From: Pleurobrachia bachei
Taxonomy: Eukaryota; Ctenophora; Tentaculata; Cydippida; Pleurobrachiidae
Length of the DNA stretch: 21,605 nt
Assembly (NCBI GenBank): GCA_000695325.1
Contig: AVPN01000009.1
Location: 62,312-83,916, forward strand
Direction of reading: 5' to 3'
Position numbers and translations under genes: made by a program. The notes beneath the pieces were generated by a model, which made no database searches, had not been told where the DNA came from, and saw only the letters and a program-made list of their open reading frames with translations. This document shows, piece after piece, positions 19,301 to 21,605 of the stretch; positions within the stretch are counted from its first letter, which is position 1; every line of letters starts with the position of its first letter.

Positions 19301-21438
19301 ACACTTTTATCAACGTAAGATAATATTATACACCCTCTGGATACTGATGAAGCTTTAAATTATAGTCAAAACCAACTATTAATCGAACCTTTCCATTAAC
19401 CAAGGAAAGATAATTTTAAAATGAACTGCCATGTTATCCAAATTATCAATTGAATTCTCGAGTGCATGTTTGATGTTATCCTAATTCTCAGTTGAATTTT
19501 GTCCATTGTTCCAGGTTAACAGTAGATGCGGCAGAGGACGCCGATAAATTCAGGATGACAGTCACATACCCAAAATATCCGAATACAACCCTCATATCTA
19601 CTAAAACAGCTTTGATTATTCTCGGTAAGTACATACTGGGTTAGTACTGCAGCTGTAAGTACAGTCGGGCCCCGATTTAACGGGATGCTCGGGGAGTTTT
19701 ACCCGAAGTTTTACGAAGAATCGAATACATGTGATGTATGTACGTTTTGCCCAAAACCTCAAACATATGTCACTATTATGACTATGAAACTATTTCAGAT
19801 GTGAATATGACTTCGGAGAGTGTTATGGGTGTGTCAGGGGGATCGGAGTTTGCTATAACTTGTGCCGCTTATGACTCTAAACAAGTGCTCGCGGTATGTT
19901 TATGAAGTTCCCCAAAACAGGATAAAAAGCTTCTCAAAACAAGGAGCTTCCTAAAACAAGAAGCTTTTCCGCATATATTGTGTTATCAGTACAATATCTT
20001 ATTTTTAGTATACGTGGTATAAGGATGGCAAAGTGTACAGTGGATCCGTGAAGCAGTCCGTGAAGTTTAACACGGAGATGTCACGAACAGAGATAAGCCT
20101 GGAATTCCTTTCGGTAGGCATAATTTTCTGTTTTAAAATACTTGATAACTTTCAGGCTACCTGCAGCATTGATACATTCTAAATGACTAAACTCGGTACT
20201 TTTTAGGCCACTTTTAGTATAGTGACATACAATCTAAACTATACTTTACCTACTTTTTTCAGGCCACTAAAAGTGATGAGGGTTTCTACTTCTGTGGGGT
20301 AACGTTTGCCATGAAAGGAATTGCAATGTTGGCATCTAACGCAGAAGGAACAAAAACTACGCAGCTGATATTCATAAACTATTTAGATGGTTACCCTCCT
20401 GCAAATACCTTCGTAACCCCGAGTATGTAGAATAACATGCCTAGTTCAGGACTACACATGTATTATGACTATGCAGTATGTATACGTTTGTATGTACATG
20501 AATATAGTTTAAATGATCCCCTATAGTGAAATAAACTGGATAACCCTTTTTAGGTTTCAACGCCTCGATTTCCGTCATTGCCCGGTTTCCCGAGGGACTC
20601 AATGAGACTGATAGGAATAACTTGACCGTTGCATGGACCGATACGATGGTAAGTTAACTAACACAACGTGTGAAGTGATGCTCTTGGCATGGAAATGAAA
20701 TTACCCCTCCATACTTCCCCAGATGTGAGAATATGTGTCTGAATAGCTCTGATTTGCAATAAATTATTTCCAGGGAACAACTTATACTGATGACGATTGG
20801 GAGTTCGATTACTATACTCACAACGGAGTCCGGTACATTAACGTTACCTTGACAACGAAACAACCAGCTCCAACAATAGGTAATATATATAATATATATT
20901 GAGGGGTGACAAGTCCCGAGTTCAATAAAACTGTGGCAAGCAGTAGGTAATAAACTGGCTGGTTACACTAACATATCTTATACCACGACGAGGTATAACA
21001 CCAACAAAAACATTAAGAACATGTTAAATTCAGGCACAGAATTTTGGGCAAAATTAACGTACCCGAATGTGGCTGGGAAAGGAACTCTCACGTCTGGTAA
21101 ATGCTTCTAATCTGTTTCCATTCTATTTTTAGAACGACAATAATAAACAAATTTTTATTTAATAGCAGATGATTTATCGTGACAAAATTTACCAGGATAC
21201 TCGGTAAACCGGAGTCCTATACTGCGGTACATCTGTTTCACAATTATTCCTTCCATATACCTTAGAACTGCTTTACTAAACGGTAGTTATTTTCTGTGTT
21301 TAGAACTGCTAGCATTGTGGAGCACGATATAGCGATGAACCCCCTACAGTCATTGAAAATGGGGCGGTATGACCCTGTGCTTGAAGCGTACACTTGCTCC
21401 TGGCTGACAAACAAAGCAGTTGAGACATCTGATGTTCT
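390..21438 (+). CDS. Giant multi-exon lectin/sushi/Ig-like gene, internal part
   Basis: About 60 exons on the + strand can be linked by GT-AG junctions with compatible phases. They encode, in order, an unrecognised beta-sandwich-like domain, sushi, beta-trefoil-like, a repeat of these, Ig-like domains, a WSC-like Cys-rich region, an F-type-lectin-like domain, Ig-like plus beta-trefoil-like (twice), then seven Ig-like domains. Such domains are extracellular, so a secreted or cell-surface recognition or adhesion role is inferred. No signal peptide, membrane segment or certain stop is visible, so both ends probably lie outside. Phase continuity breaks between 5850 and 6585 and between 21096 and 21304. 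Two exons of the second copy of the first block, and one exon at 9465, contain in-frame stops as the sequence stands. It could instead be two or more adjacent related genes. Confidence 0.7.
1537..2548 (+). CDS. Sushi (CCP) domain followed by beta-trefoil-like domain (copy 1)
   Basis: Exons are 1537-1842, 2140-2216 and 2335-2548 (phases 1/1, 1/0, 0/1). The first exon opens with a four-Cys sushi pattern: SCEMP, VTCAES, SYCSGTTW and APVCV, with the Trp and Pro expected before the last Cys. Its second half (NNACFFPKD...GSKCYS) and the next two exons (RLKHRASGYCVGV, then ALTLDKDCAVP and SKISCAAS) form a domain that aligns with the segment at 14178-14891, including intron positions. The motif RLxHxxSGYCxGV recalls ricin-B-type or polycystin-associated trefoil repeats. 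Sushi domains bind protein partners and trefoils often bind sugars; those roles are inferred here. Confidence 0.75.
2708..2757. repeat. Short 11-bp minisatellite (copy 1)
   Basis: About four units of tgtcctcaacc / tgtccacaatg lie in the 776-bp intron 2549-3324. The array is cut short at 2757 where homology with the second copy ends; the matching array at 6010 is much longer. Confidence 0.8.
2858..3206 (-). mobile_element. SINE-like interspersed repeat, copy A
   Basis: About 290 bp (2917-3206) match, in reverse orientation, 13434-13726. Most of the length is conserved, including a 10-bp inverted repeat (tgaggttaac at 3021-3030 and gttaacctca at 3049-3058). A perfect 8-bp hairpin, gcgcaccc/gggtgcgc with a 3-base loop, lies at 2858-2876 just outside the shared part and may belong to the element. 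Copy A lacks the tRNA-like segment seen beside copy B. It sits within the intron 2549-3324. A minus-strand frame of 65 codons runs through it (2935-3132), but it is not open in copy B, so I do not call it a gene. Confidence 0.65.
3325..3435 (+). CDS. Linker exon between the two copies
   Basis: The acceptor tgttttag is at 3324 and the donor gtaagt at 3436. The exon is phase 1 on both sides and 111 bp long. It encodes APCDGVVYEPEDEKYHLYTG and then a Ser/Thr/Ala-rich stretch ending in AYTVN. Splicing to the exon at 3692 makes a Cys codon (T|GT). No counterpart follows the second copy. I do not recognise a domain; it may close the trefoil-like domain or form a short linker. Confidence 0.65.
3692..4644 (+). 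CDS. Beta-sandwich-like domain exons (copy 2), with a complemented block
   Basis: Exons are 3692-3824, 3933-4053, 4221-4369 and 4553-4644, each the same length and phase as its counterpart in copy 1. The fourth exon differs from copy 1 by nine base changes, eight of them synonymous (the other is Ile to Leu), which points to past selection on the protein. The third exon is anomalous: 4233-4282 is the direct complement of 1006-1055, which replaces about 17 residues with unrelated ones and brings in an in-frame TGA at 4269. Outside that block the exon is an ordinary, slightly diverged copy. As written this copy cannot be translated through. Confidence 0.7.
4233..4282. other. 50-base direct (non-reversed) complement of 1006-1055
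   Basis: Reading both copies 5' to 3', every one of 50 consecutive bases here is the Watson-Crick complement of the base at the same position of copy 1 (ggggtacaga becomes ccccatgtct, and so on). There are no mismatches. The flanking bases (ggttca before, tttga.ttccagct after) align normally, with normal divergence. An inversion would give the reverse complement, which this is not. Confidence 0.97.
4841..5850 (+). CDS. Sushi plus beta-trefoil-like exons (copy 2), frameshifted
   Basis: Exons are 4841-5144, 5442-5518 and 5637-5850. The sushi cysteines and Trp are kept, with Val to Ile in APICV. The first exon is 304 bp against 306 bp in copy 1: where copy 1 reads gtcaaaagataac, copy 2 reads gtccagataac near 5053-5062. 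This shifts the frame and gives an immediate TAA, so the trefoil-like half would be lost. The next two exons are almost identical to copy 1 and remain open in their own frame. This may be a recent inactivation, a sequencing error, or an allele difference. Confidence 0.7.
5851..6584 (+). other. Long intron or missing-exon region
   Basis: The preceding exon ends in phase 1 (CAA G) but the next recognised exon, at 6585, reads only from phase 0, so one junction is missing. A 5-base exon CTCAG at 6353-6357, flanked by attcag and gtaatc, would restore phase exactly, but such a microexon needs transcript proof. A frame reading TFSFANKTMTHSAQ ends at the same donor. Apart from the minisatellite I see nothing else. 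Confidence 0.35.
6010..6232. repeat. 11-bp minisatellite, about 18 units
   Basis: The unit is tgtcctcaatg or tgtcctcaacc, with a/t variation at the sixth base. The run is broken once near 6070-6090 (acgattgatgcgcaatcgt, itself close to a palindrome: gattg.tgcgcaatc). The 11-bp unit leaves long frames open, but the array lies inside an intron and I read no gene in it. Confidence 0.92.
6585..6933 (+). CDS. Two exons of a possible beta-domain
   Basis: Exons are 6585-6681 (phase 0/1) and 6838-6933 (phase 1/1). They encode AYSANAKWVERSLGV... VATG and TWTTMTSVNDSSLWVLLDDK followed by a single Cys and AAVRFVFLG. The second exon ends at a non-consensus donor, gttcgt. The content (VxW spacing and a late FVF strand) would fit the end of an Ig-like or similar sandwich, but I do not recognise it firmly. 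Confidence 0.6.
7093..7682 (+). CDS. Cys-less Ig-like domain
   Basis: Exons are 7093-7218, 7371-7435 and 7559-7682, with phases 1/1, 1/0 and 0/1. The domain reads GDTVALAVYWYEDTGLTP, then a Thr-rich loop, then KFNIAVTSSLEKKNVYAVAT and AIFIGTI. Strand order (B with VALAVYW, E with KFNIAV, F with YAVATV) resembles an Ig fold with both canonical cysteines absent, as in the Cys-less domains at 17119, 18758 and 20554. The assignment is by pattern only. Confidence 0.6.
7844..8302 (+). CDS. Ig-like domain, F-strand Cys replaced
   Basis: Exons are 7844-7986 (phase 1/0) and 8158-8302 (phase 0/1). The text ENLGLYYVKID near the end has the usual Ig F-strand shape (D.G.YYC) with Val in place of Cys, and RATIPVNVV is a B strand without Cys. 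The second exon lies in the 1.49-kb tandem repeat and is present again, unchanged, at 9650-9794. Confidence 0.6.
8522..9291 (+). CDS. Ig-like domain with Cys-rich tail (copy A)
   Basis: Exons are 8522-8649, 8903-8977 and 9162-9291, phases 1/0, 0/0 and 0/1. GDDISFSIEAQTQWMPT and KWLNNSTKEE look like strands B to C; HTLNLKGGSV, then GTLKCYLPTI, like strands E and F. The last exon ends ACLDQCYAMNPTG, opening a Cys-rich segment continued in the next exon. There is an N-glycosylation sequon (NNST). Introns of about 250 and 185 bp separate the exons; the first is AT-rich around 8690-8830. Confidence 0.6.
9376..9463. repeat. Pyrimidine-rich 10-bp repeat before an acceptor
   Basis: Units of the form ttcccatttg run up to the acceptor at 9463-9464. 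The matching array in the second copy (about 10868-10945) has one unit fewer, which accounts for the 10-bp length difference between the copies. Confidence 0.7.
9465..9562 (+). pseudogene. WSC-like exon cut by a duplication junction (copy A)
   Basis: The exon starts after ccccactag and encodes ATWNTCKLNHVGCFKDEKK through EESNV. It meets the tandem-duplication junction at 9561/9562, where the sequence jumps to the intron that precedes 9650. The very next codon is TGA (9563-9565), and the normal donor seen in the other copy at 11079 is missing. Transcripts could skip from the exon ending 8977 (phase 0), or from 7986, to 9650 (phase 0) without losing frame. Confidence 0.75.
9650..10783 (+). CDS. 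Ig-like exons (copy B)
   Basis: Exons are 9650-9794, 10014-10141, 10395-10469 and 10654-10783, each exactly 1492 bp after its counterpart. Protein and splice sites are the same as in copy A. The first exon completes the domain begun at 7844-7986, since the exon at 7986 ends in phase 0 and can splice to either 8158 or 9650. The copy continues into an intact WSC-like exon at 10947. Confidence 0.7.
10947..11617 (+). CDS. WSC-like Cys-rich domain
   Basis: Exons are 10947-11078 and 11459-11617 (phase 1 at each boundary). The text reads TCKLNHVGCFKDEKK ... AYCQTLASYT, then TTVLNCYYGADAKTKYST, TTCGSDKLGSTDSYDVYKFS and a final Cys. The GCF(K)D opening, an AYC-type Cys, a CYYG/CYCG-like motif and a closing YxxxxC fit WSC domains (about 80 residues, putative sugar binding), but identity is weak and a PAN-type fold is possible. 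The 3' end of the first exon is the first unit of a 33-bp minisatellite that repeats the donor. Confidence 0.55.
11057..11250 (+). repeat. 33-bp minisatellite repeating an exon end and its splice donor
   Basis: Five to six units begin with cagacactcgcatc and contain acaagtatgtac. Unit 1 is the last 22 bases of the coding exon plus its donor (gtatgt at 11079). Units are 33, 33, 35, 33 and 35 bp. The first three donors (11079, 11112, 11145) are 33 bp apart and in the same phase, so their use would add 11-residue repeats (CQTLASHTSMY type). Frame closes with TAG in unit 3. Confidence 0.85.
11251..11391 (-). mobile_element. Possible LINE/SINE 3' end with (CCAAA)n tail
   Basis: On the minus strand about 120 bp of G+C-richer, coding-like sequence end in four copies of a ccaaa-type pentamer (plus-strand tttggtttggtttggtttgg at 11251-11270). 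Short tandem tails of this kind are typical of some non-LTR retrotransposons. A minus-strand frame reads ERMIRHYAISAVRRDLSM before a stop. No other copy is in the window, so the identification rests on composition only. Confidence 0.3.
11774..11882 (+). CDS. Short Cys-containing exon
   Basis: The acceptor tttcccag is at 11773 and the donor gtgaga at 11883; phases are 1/2. It encodes CYGVNYDANAQKCYFLRGPP and continues to MASAYIR, then joins the next exon to give WCYGEIE. Two cysteines 12 residues apart recall the end of a PAN/apple or WSC unit. It connects the WSC-like and F-type-lectin-like domains. Confidence 0.6.
12041..12212. mobile_element. pogo/Tigger-type MITE, intact ends
   Basis: The 172-bp element has perfect 23-bp terminal inverted repeats (CAGTCGGACCCCGATTTACC... 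at 12041-12063 and its reverse complement at 12190-12212). They are flanked by TA on both sides (12039-12040, 12213-12214), the target duplication of Tc1/mariner-pogo elements. The CAGT...CCCCGATTTACCG end matches the style of known pogo/Tigger ends. The interior repeats the end word ccccgatttaccgg three more times, plus one ccccgatataccggg. It lies in the intron 11883-12237, ending only 25 bp before the acceptor. No transposase is present. Confidence 0.88.
12238..13324 (+). CDS. F-type-lectin-like (fucolectin / F5/8-type) domain
   Basis: Exons are 12238-12356, 12477-12613, 12848-12964 and 13153-13324, phases 2/1, 1/0, 0/0 and 0/1. The sequence follows the fucolectin pattern: ENVAALGEATSSRYTYGGAP, ARIIDQYTNGVWSAGTTTHA, KIWINIDFPELVTIYSFTIM, then HR..CCTYRNKGVQ (the paired Cys typical of F-type lectins), and the closing LNLAEIFVMGVFW strand. 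In that family a His and Arg pair binds fucose; the HA and MHR motifs could supply them, but I cannot confirm the sugar-binding triad. About 150 residues, near family size. The last exon continues past the domain. Confidence 0.78.
12399..12476 (+). repeat. 20-bp minisatellite ending in a splice acceptor
   Basis: Four units of atggcaactatctattaacc type (12399, 12419, 12439, 12459) run directly into the acceptor. The last, shorter unit is changed to end in tatgttgcag, so the acceptor of the exon at 12477 lies within the array. Confidence 0.85.
13353..13807 (-). mobile_element. SINE-like insertion, copy B, with tRNA-like segment
   Basis: The second copy of the duplicated intron (15364-15445) lacks this stretch, so it acts as an empty site: gagtagtc...gacgtaccc against gagtagtc[insert]gacaggttaccc. 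13434-13726 matches copy A (2917-3206) in inverted orientation, including the ttaacctc hairpin. On the minus strand 13381-13433 reads like a tRNA 5' half (ccagtggttagagcattgac, an A-box-like word) with a weak B-box-like word after it, which suggests a tRNA-derived SINE. I could not settle a target-site duplication. Confidence 0.68.
13863..14891 (+). CDS. Half Ig-like exon plus beta-trefoil-like domain (copy 1)
   Basis: Exons are 13863-14012, 14178-14288, 14423-14493 and 14718-14891, phases 1/1, 1/1, 1/0 and 0/0. The first encodes ISLGEPDNFGKDRK and SWAITCSLDG, an Ig-like B strand with Cys but no matching F strand. The next three form a domain with ADKNLCVKP, FGDCK, KLLHSQTGYCLGV, QISEANCYDTAWYSTW and KKAFCITGGA. 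It aligns with the trefoil-like domain at 1743-2548, with introns at the same places and phases (after the DCK/KCY turn, phase 1; after GYCxG, phase 0). Ricin-type trefoils bind galactosides; binding here is not established. Confidence 0.72.
14034..14125. mobile_element. Decayed pogo-type MITE remnant (copy 1)
   Basis: Words such as ccgatattccggggg and cccctccccgagcat...cagactgata match the interior and right end of the element at 12041. The counterpart at 15625-15719 occupies the same intron of the second copy, so the insertion predates duplication 3. Confidence 0.6.
14923..14960. mobile_element. Pogo-type end fragment at a duplication junction (copy 1)
   Basis: The fragment cagtagaaccccgatttacc, followed by gggatg, is a left end of the same MITE family. 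Homology with the second copy (16553-16590) stops a few bases after it, at the junction 14962/14963. Confidence 0.65.
14963..15363 (+). CDS. Partial F-type-lectin-like exons (copy 2)
   Basis: The first exon (14963-15015) lacks its 5' part and its acceptor because the duplication junction lies inside it; its donor is intact. The second exon, 15192-15363, is complete (LNLAEIFVMGVFW onward) and starts in phase 0. The upstream exon ending at 14891 also ends in phase 0, so skipping the truncated exon keeps frame and yields a closing lectin strand without the rest of the domain. A weak acceptor (atcgag at 14967) would also be in frame. Confidence 0.6.
15446..16523 (+). CDS. Half Ig-like exon plus beta-trefoil-like domain (copy 2)
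   Basis: Exons are 15446-15595, 15751-15861, 16055-16125 and 16350-16523, same lengths and phases as copy 1. Protein changes are few (Glu to Asp in PNNDP, Asp to His in VTHKYY, Tyr to Phe in AWFSTW). All cysteines are kept. Splicing continues in phase 0 to the Ig exon at 16656. The intron 15862-16054 differs clearly from its counterpart, whereas the intron 16126-16349 is almost identical to 14494-14717. Confidence 0.75.
15625..15719. mobile_element. Decayed pogo-type MITE remnant (copy 2)
   Basis: It contains accgatataataccgggtac and ccccgagcatcccgg, then aatcggggtcagaccga, recognisable as the right-hand end of the MITE family. It is the duplicate of the remnant at 14034-14125 and the better preserved of the two. 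Confidence 0.65.
16553..16590. mobile_element. Pogo-type end fragment (copy 2)
   Basis: The same cagtagaaccccgatttacc fragment as at 14923, in the intron 16524-16655. It marks the right end of duplication 3. Confidence 0.65.
16656..16905 (+). CDS. Ig-like domain with Cys pair
   Basis: A single 250-bp exon, phase 0/1. LTAAGTCVSTAWTDTSKF supplies the B-strand Cys and the core Trp, and SSANVGKYYCAVMCSES supplies the F strand (D/N.G.YYC) and an extra Cys. Size (about 83 residues) and pattern fit a small Ig domain. It is the first of the alternating series and the only one of its Cys-containing members that lies in one exon. Confidence 0.75.
16931..16960. repeat. AT dinucleotide microsatellite
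   Basis: The run acatatatatatatatattatatatatatta lies in the intron 16906-17118, shown here by its outline only; nothing else notable is in that intron except a small direct repeat (ctattttaattgttag twice, 17022-17056). Confidence 0.8.
17119..17766 (+). CDS. Cys-less Ig-like domain
   Basis: Exons are 17119-17192, 17284-17400 and 17631-17766, phases 1/0, 0/0 and 0/1. TLGTEALLTIKFTIP resembles a B strand without Cys; ELSVEVSFKITDAEVQSMQY and YYRIRTNFTNIAGNGTYIAL resemble strands E to G with Tyr but no Cys. Two donors compete at the end: gttgtg (17767) and the better gtgagt (17770), one codon apart. The better one would create T|GA, a stop, with the only good acceptor type downstream; the weaker one gives G|GA (Gly). 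Confidence 0.65.
17819..17902. mobile_element. Decayed pogo-type MITE remnant
   Basis: The words cctcgatttattg and aaattggggtctggctgta are recognisable ends of the MITE family, with several changes each. The acceptor-bearing minisatellite begins eight bases after it. Confidence 0.55.
17912..18085 (+). repeat. 32-bp minisatellite repeating a splice acceptor
   Basis: Six units begin gatcaaaacttccaaaagct or close, and end in a pyrimidine tract plus cag. Unit starts are 17912, 17944, 17976, 18008, 18039 and 18070 (32, 32, 32, 31, 31 bp). Each unit end is a plausible 3' splice site. Given phase 1 and the frame of the exon that follows, only the acceptors before 17944 and 18070 keep that frame open. 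The last unit runs into the coding exon. Confidence 0.88.
18070..18527 (+). CDS. Ig-like domain with Cys pair
   Basis: Exons are 18070-18176 (phase 1/0) and 18344-18527 (phase 0/1). The domain is DAPVLCEGYTVIKPSYAWLL (B-strand Cys, C-strand Trp), then KDGKGDEIGKV, and VDSVGNYKCVIKF (F-strand Cys). The start is uncertain because of the acceptor array; with the start at 18070 the exon begins GSKLPKLLFLGLIGL, a hydrophobic lead supplied by the repeat itself. Confidence 0.75.
18758..19624 (+). CDS. Cys-less Ig-like domain
   Basis: Exons are 18758-18891, 19187-19314 and 19515-19624, phases 1/0, 0/2 and 2/1. FAGQKGTTATVTAYVSFPED has a B-strand shape without Cys, KIDWMK carries the core Trp, and EDADKFRMTVTYPKYPNTTL has an F-strand shape with Tyr but no Cys. 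Strand order and exon number match the domains at 17119 and 20554. Confidence 0.68.
18971..19045. repeat. Short 20-23-bp repeat in an intron
   Basis: Three to four imperfect units of the type agctgattatccagttatac lie in the intron 18892-19186. The same intron has a run of ten G at about 18939-18948. Confidence 0.65.
19662..19712. mobile_element. Pogo-type MITE left end
   Basis: After a TA, cagtcgggccccgatttaac and then gggatgctcggggag matches the extended 33-bp end of the family (the right end at 12180-12212 carries its reverse complement). The other end is not recognisable in the intron 19625-19798. Confidence 0.65.
19799..20422 (+). CDS. Canonical Ig domain with Cys pair
   Basis: Exons are 19799-19893, 20009-20113 and 20263-20422, phases 1/0, 0/0 and 0/1. 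GGSEFAITCAAYDSK (B-strand Cys), YTWYKDGKVY (C-strand Trp with the WYKDG motif), RTEISLEFLS (E strand) and SDEGFYFCGVTF (D.G.Y.C F strand) make this the clearest Ig domain here. A Pro/Thr-rich linker (GYPPANTFVTPS) follows. A set of 18-bp repeats (aagcttctcaaaacaagg) is in the first intron at about 19918-19969. Confidence 0.85.
20554..21096 (+). CDS. Cys-less Ig-like domain
   Basis: Exons are 20554-20648, 20774-20879 and 21034-21096, phases 1/0, 0/1 and 1/1. FNASISVIARFPEGL is the opening strand pair, LTVAWTDTM holds the core Trp, VRYINVTLTTK an E strand, and EFWAKLTYPNVAGKGTLTSG an F-G strand with Tyr and no Cys (compare FRMTVTYPKYPNTTL at 19515). Several Asn-X-Ser/Thr sequons are present. 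Confidence 0.68.
21187..21224. mobile_element. Decayed pogo-type MITE end
   Basis: The words tactcggtaaaccggagtcc and atactg resemble the right end of the family with several changes. It lies between the exon ending at 21096 and the next recognised exon, where the phase does not match. Confidence 0.4.
21304..21438 (+). CDS. Ig-like exon, F-strand Cys
   Basis: The acceptor tgtttag is at 21303 and the donor gtaagt at 21439. The only open frame (TASIVEHDIAMNPLQSLKMG, then RYDPVLEAYTCSWLTNKAV) needs an incoming phase of 2, whereas the preceding exon ends in phase 1, so a further exon or another donor must lie between. AYTCSW is an F-strand Cys, which would continue the alternation of Cys-containing and Cys-less domains. 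A possible next acceptor at 21572 would read Leu-Asn-stop in the expected phase, so a gene end here is conceivable but unproven. Confidence 0.55.
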
Positions 21439-21493
21439 GTAAGTCACTATGTAATTGTTAACAAACAAAACAGTTGAATTATCTTGGTAACGA

Positions 21494-21550
21494 AGTAACC
21501 CCTTGCCAGCGCGCACGAAGGTCGCCCGGCGACCTGAGCTAGGGGTTACT
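21494..21550. repeat. Nested inverted repeat (57 bp)
   Basis: Outer arms agtaacccct (21494-21503) and aggggttact (21541-21550) are perfect reverse complements. Inside them aggtcgcc/ggcgacct (21519-21535) forms an 8-bp hairpin with a one-base loop. The block is much richer in G+C than the intron around it. It may be a small palindromic element; I see no family resemblance. Confidence 0.7.
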
Positions 21551-21605
21551 AACCCGCTTTGATTCACTTCAGAAATTAATAGCTCCTCAACCACTCGATG
21601 AAATT

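Noticed and set aside
21262-21594. Minus-strand 110-codon frame at the right end
   Set aside because: It is antisense to the Ig-like exon 21304-21438 and passes through a palindrome; no domain or splice support.

Overview
The window looks like animal (invertebrate) nuclear DNA. I see about 60 short exons on the + strand, almost all bounded by GT...AG introns of roughly 70-780 bp. The exons encode extracellular domain types: sushi/CCP, an F-type-lectin-like fold, a ricin-like beta-trefoil-like fold, a WSC-like Cys-rich fold and many Ig-like domains. Introns carry pogo/Tigger-type MITEs, a SINE-like family and minisatellites. I cannot name the lineage; sponge, other non-bilaterian or invertebrate deuterostome are all possible. 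No start codon, signal peptide, transmembrane segment or certain stop is visible, so this is probably the inside of one very large gene. I found no convincing minus-strand gene, tRNA, rRNA, CRISPR or bacterial feature.

Layout. 1-389: flank or intron with AT-rich palindromes. 390-3435: four exons of an unrecognised beta-sandwich-like domain, a sushi domain running into a beta-trefoil-like domain, and a linker exon. 3558-6059: a second copy of most of this block. 6585-11078: Ig-like domains, part of which (8070-9561) is repeated in tandem (9562-11043). 10947-11882: WSC-like and Cys-rich exons. 12238-13324: F-type-lectin-like domain. 13863-14891: half Ig-like exon plus a second beta-trefoil-like domain. 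14963-16591: tandem copy of the preceding 2 kb. 16656-21438: seven Ig-like domains that strictly alternate between Cys-containing and Cys-less.

The combination of lectin-like, sushi and Ig-like domains with repeated internal duplication suggests a cell-surface or secreted recognition or adhesion protein; this is inference. Exon phases match through most of the window. They fail at two places (5850 to 6585, and 21096 to 21304), where an exon is probably missing from my model.

The strangest observation is at 4233-4282. These 50 bases in the second copy of the first duplication are the exact base-by-base complement, NOT the reverse complement, of the matching 50 bases at 1006-1055. No known DNA rearrangement makes this, and it puts a stop into the exon. 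It is most likely a data-handling artefact or an introduced change, but it needs an explanation. Other notable points are minisatellites that multiply splice donors or acceptors beside exons, duplication junctions that fall inside exons, and an empty-site comparison that dates a SINE-like insertion after a duplication.
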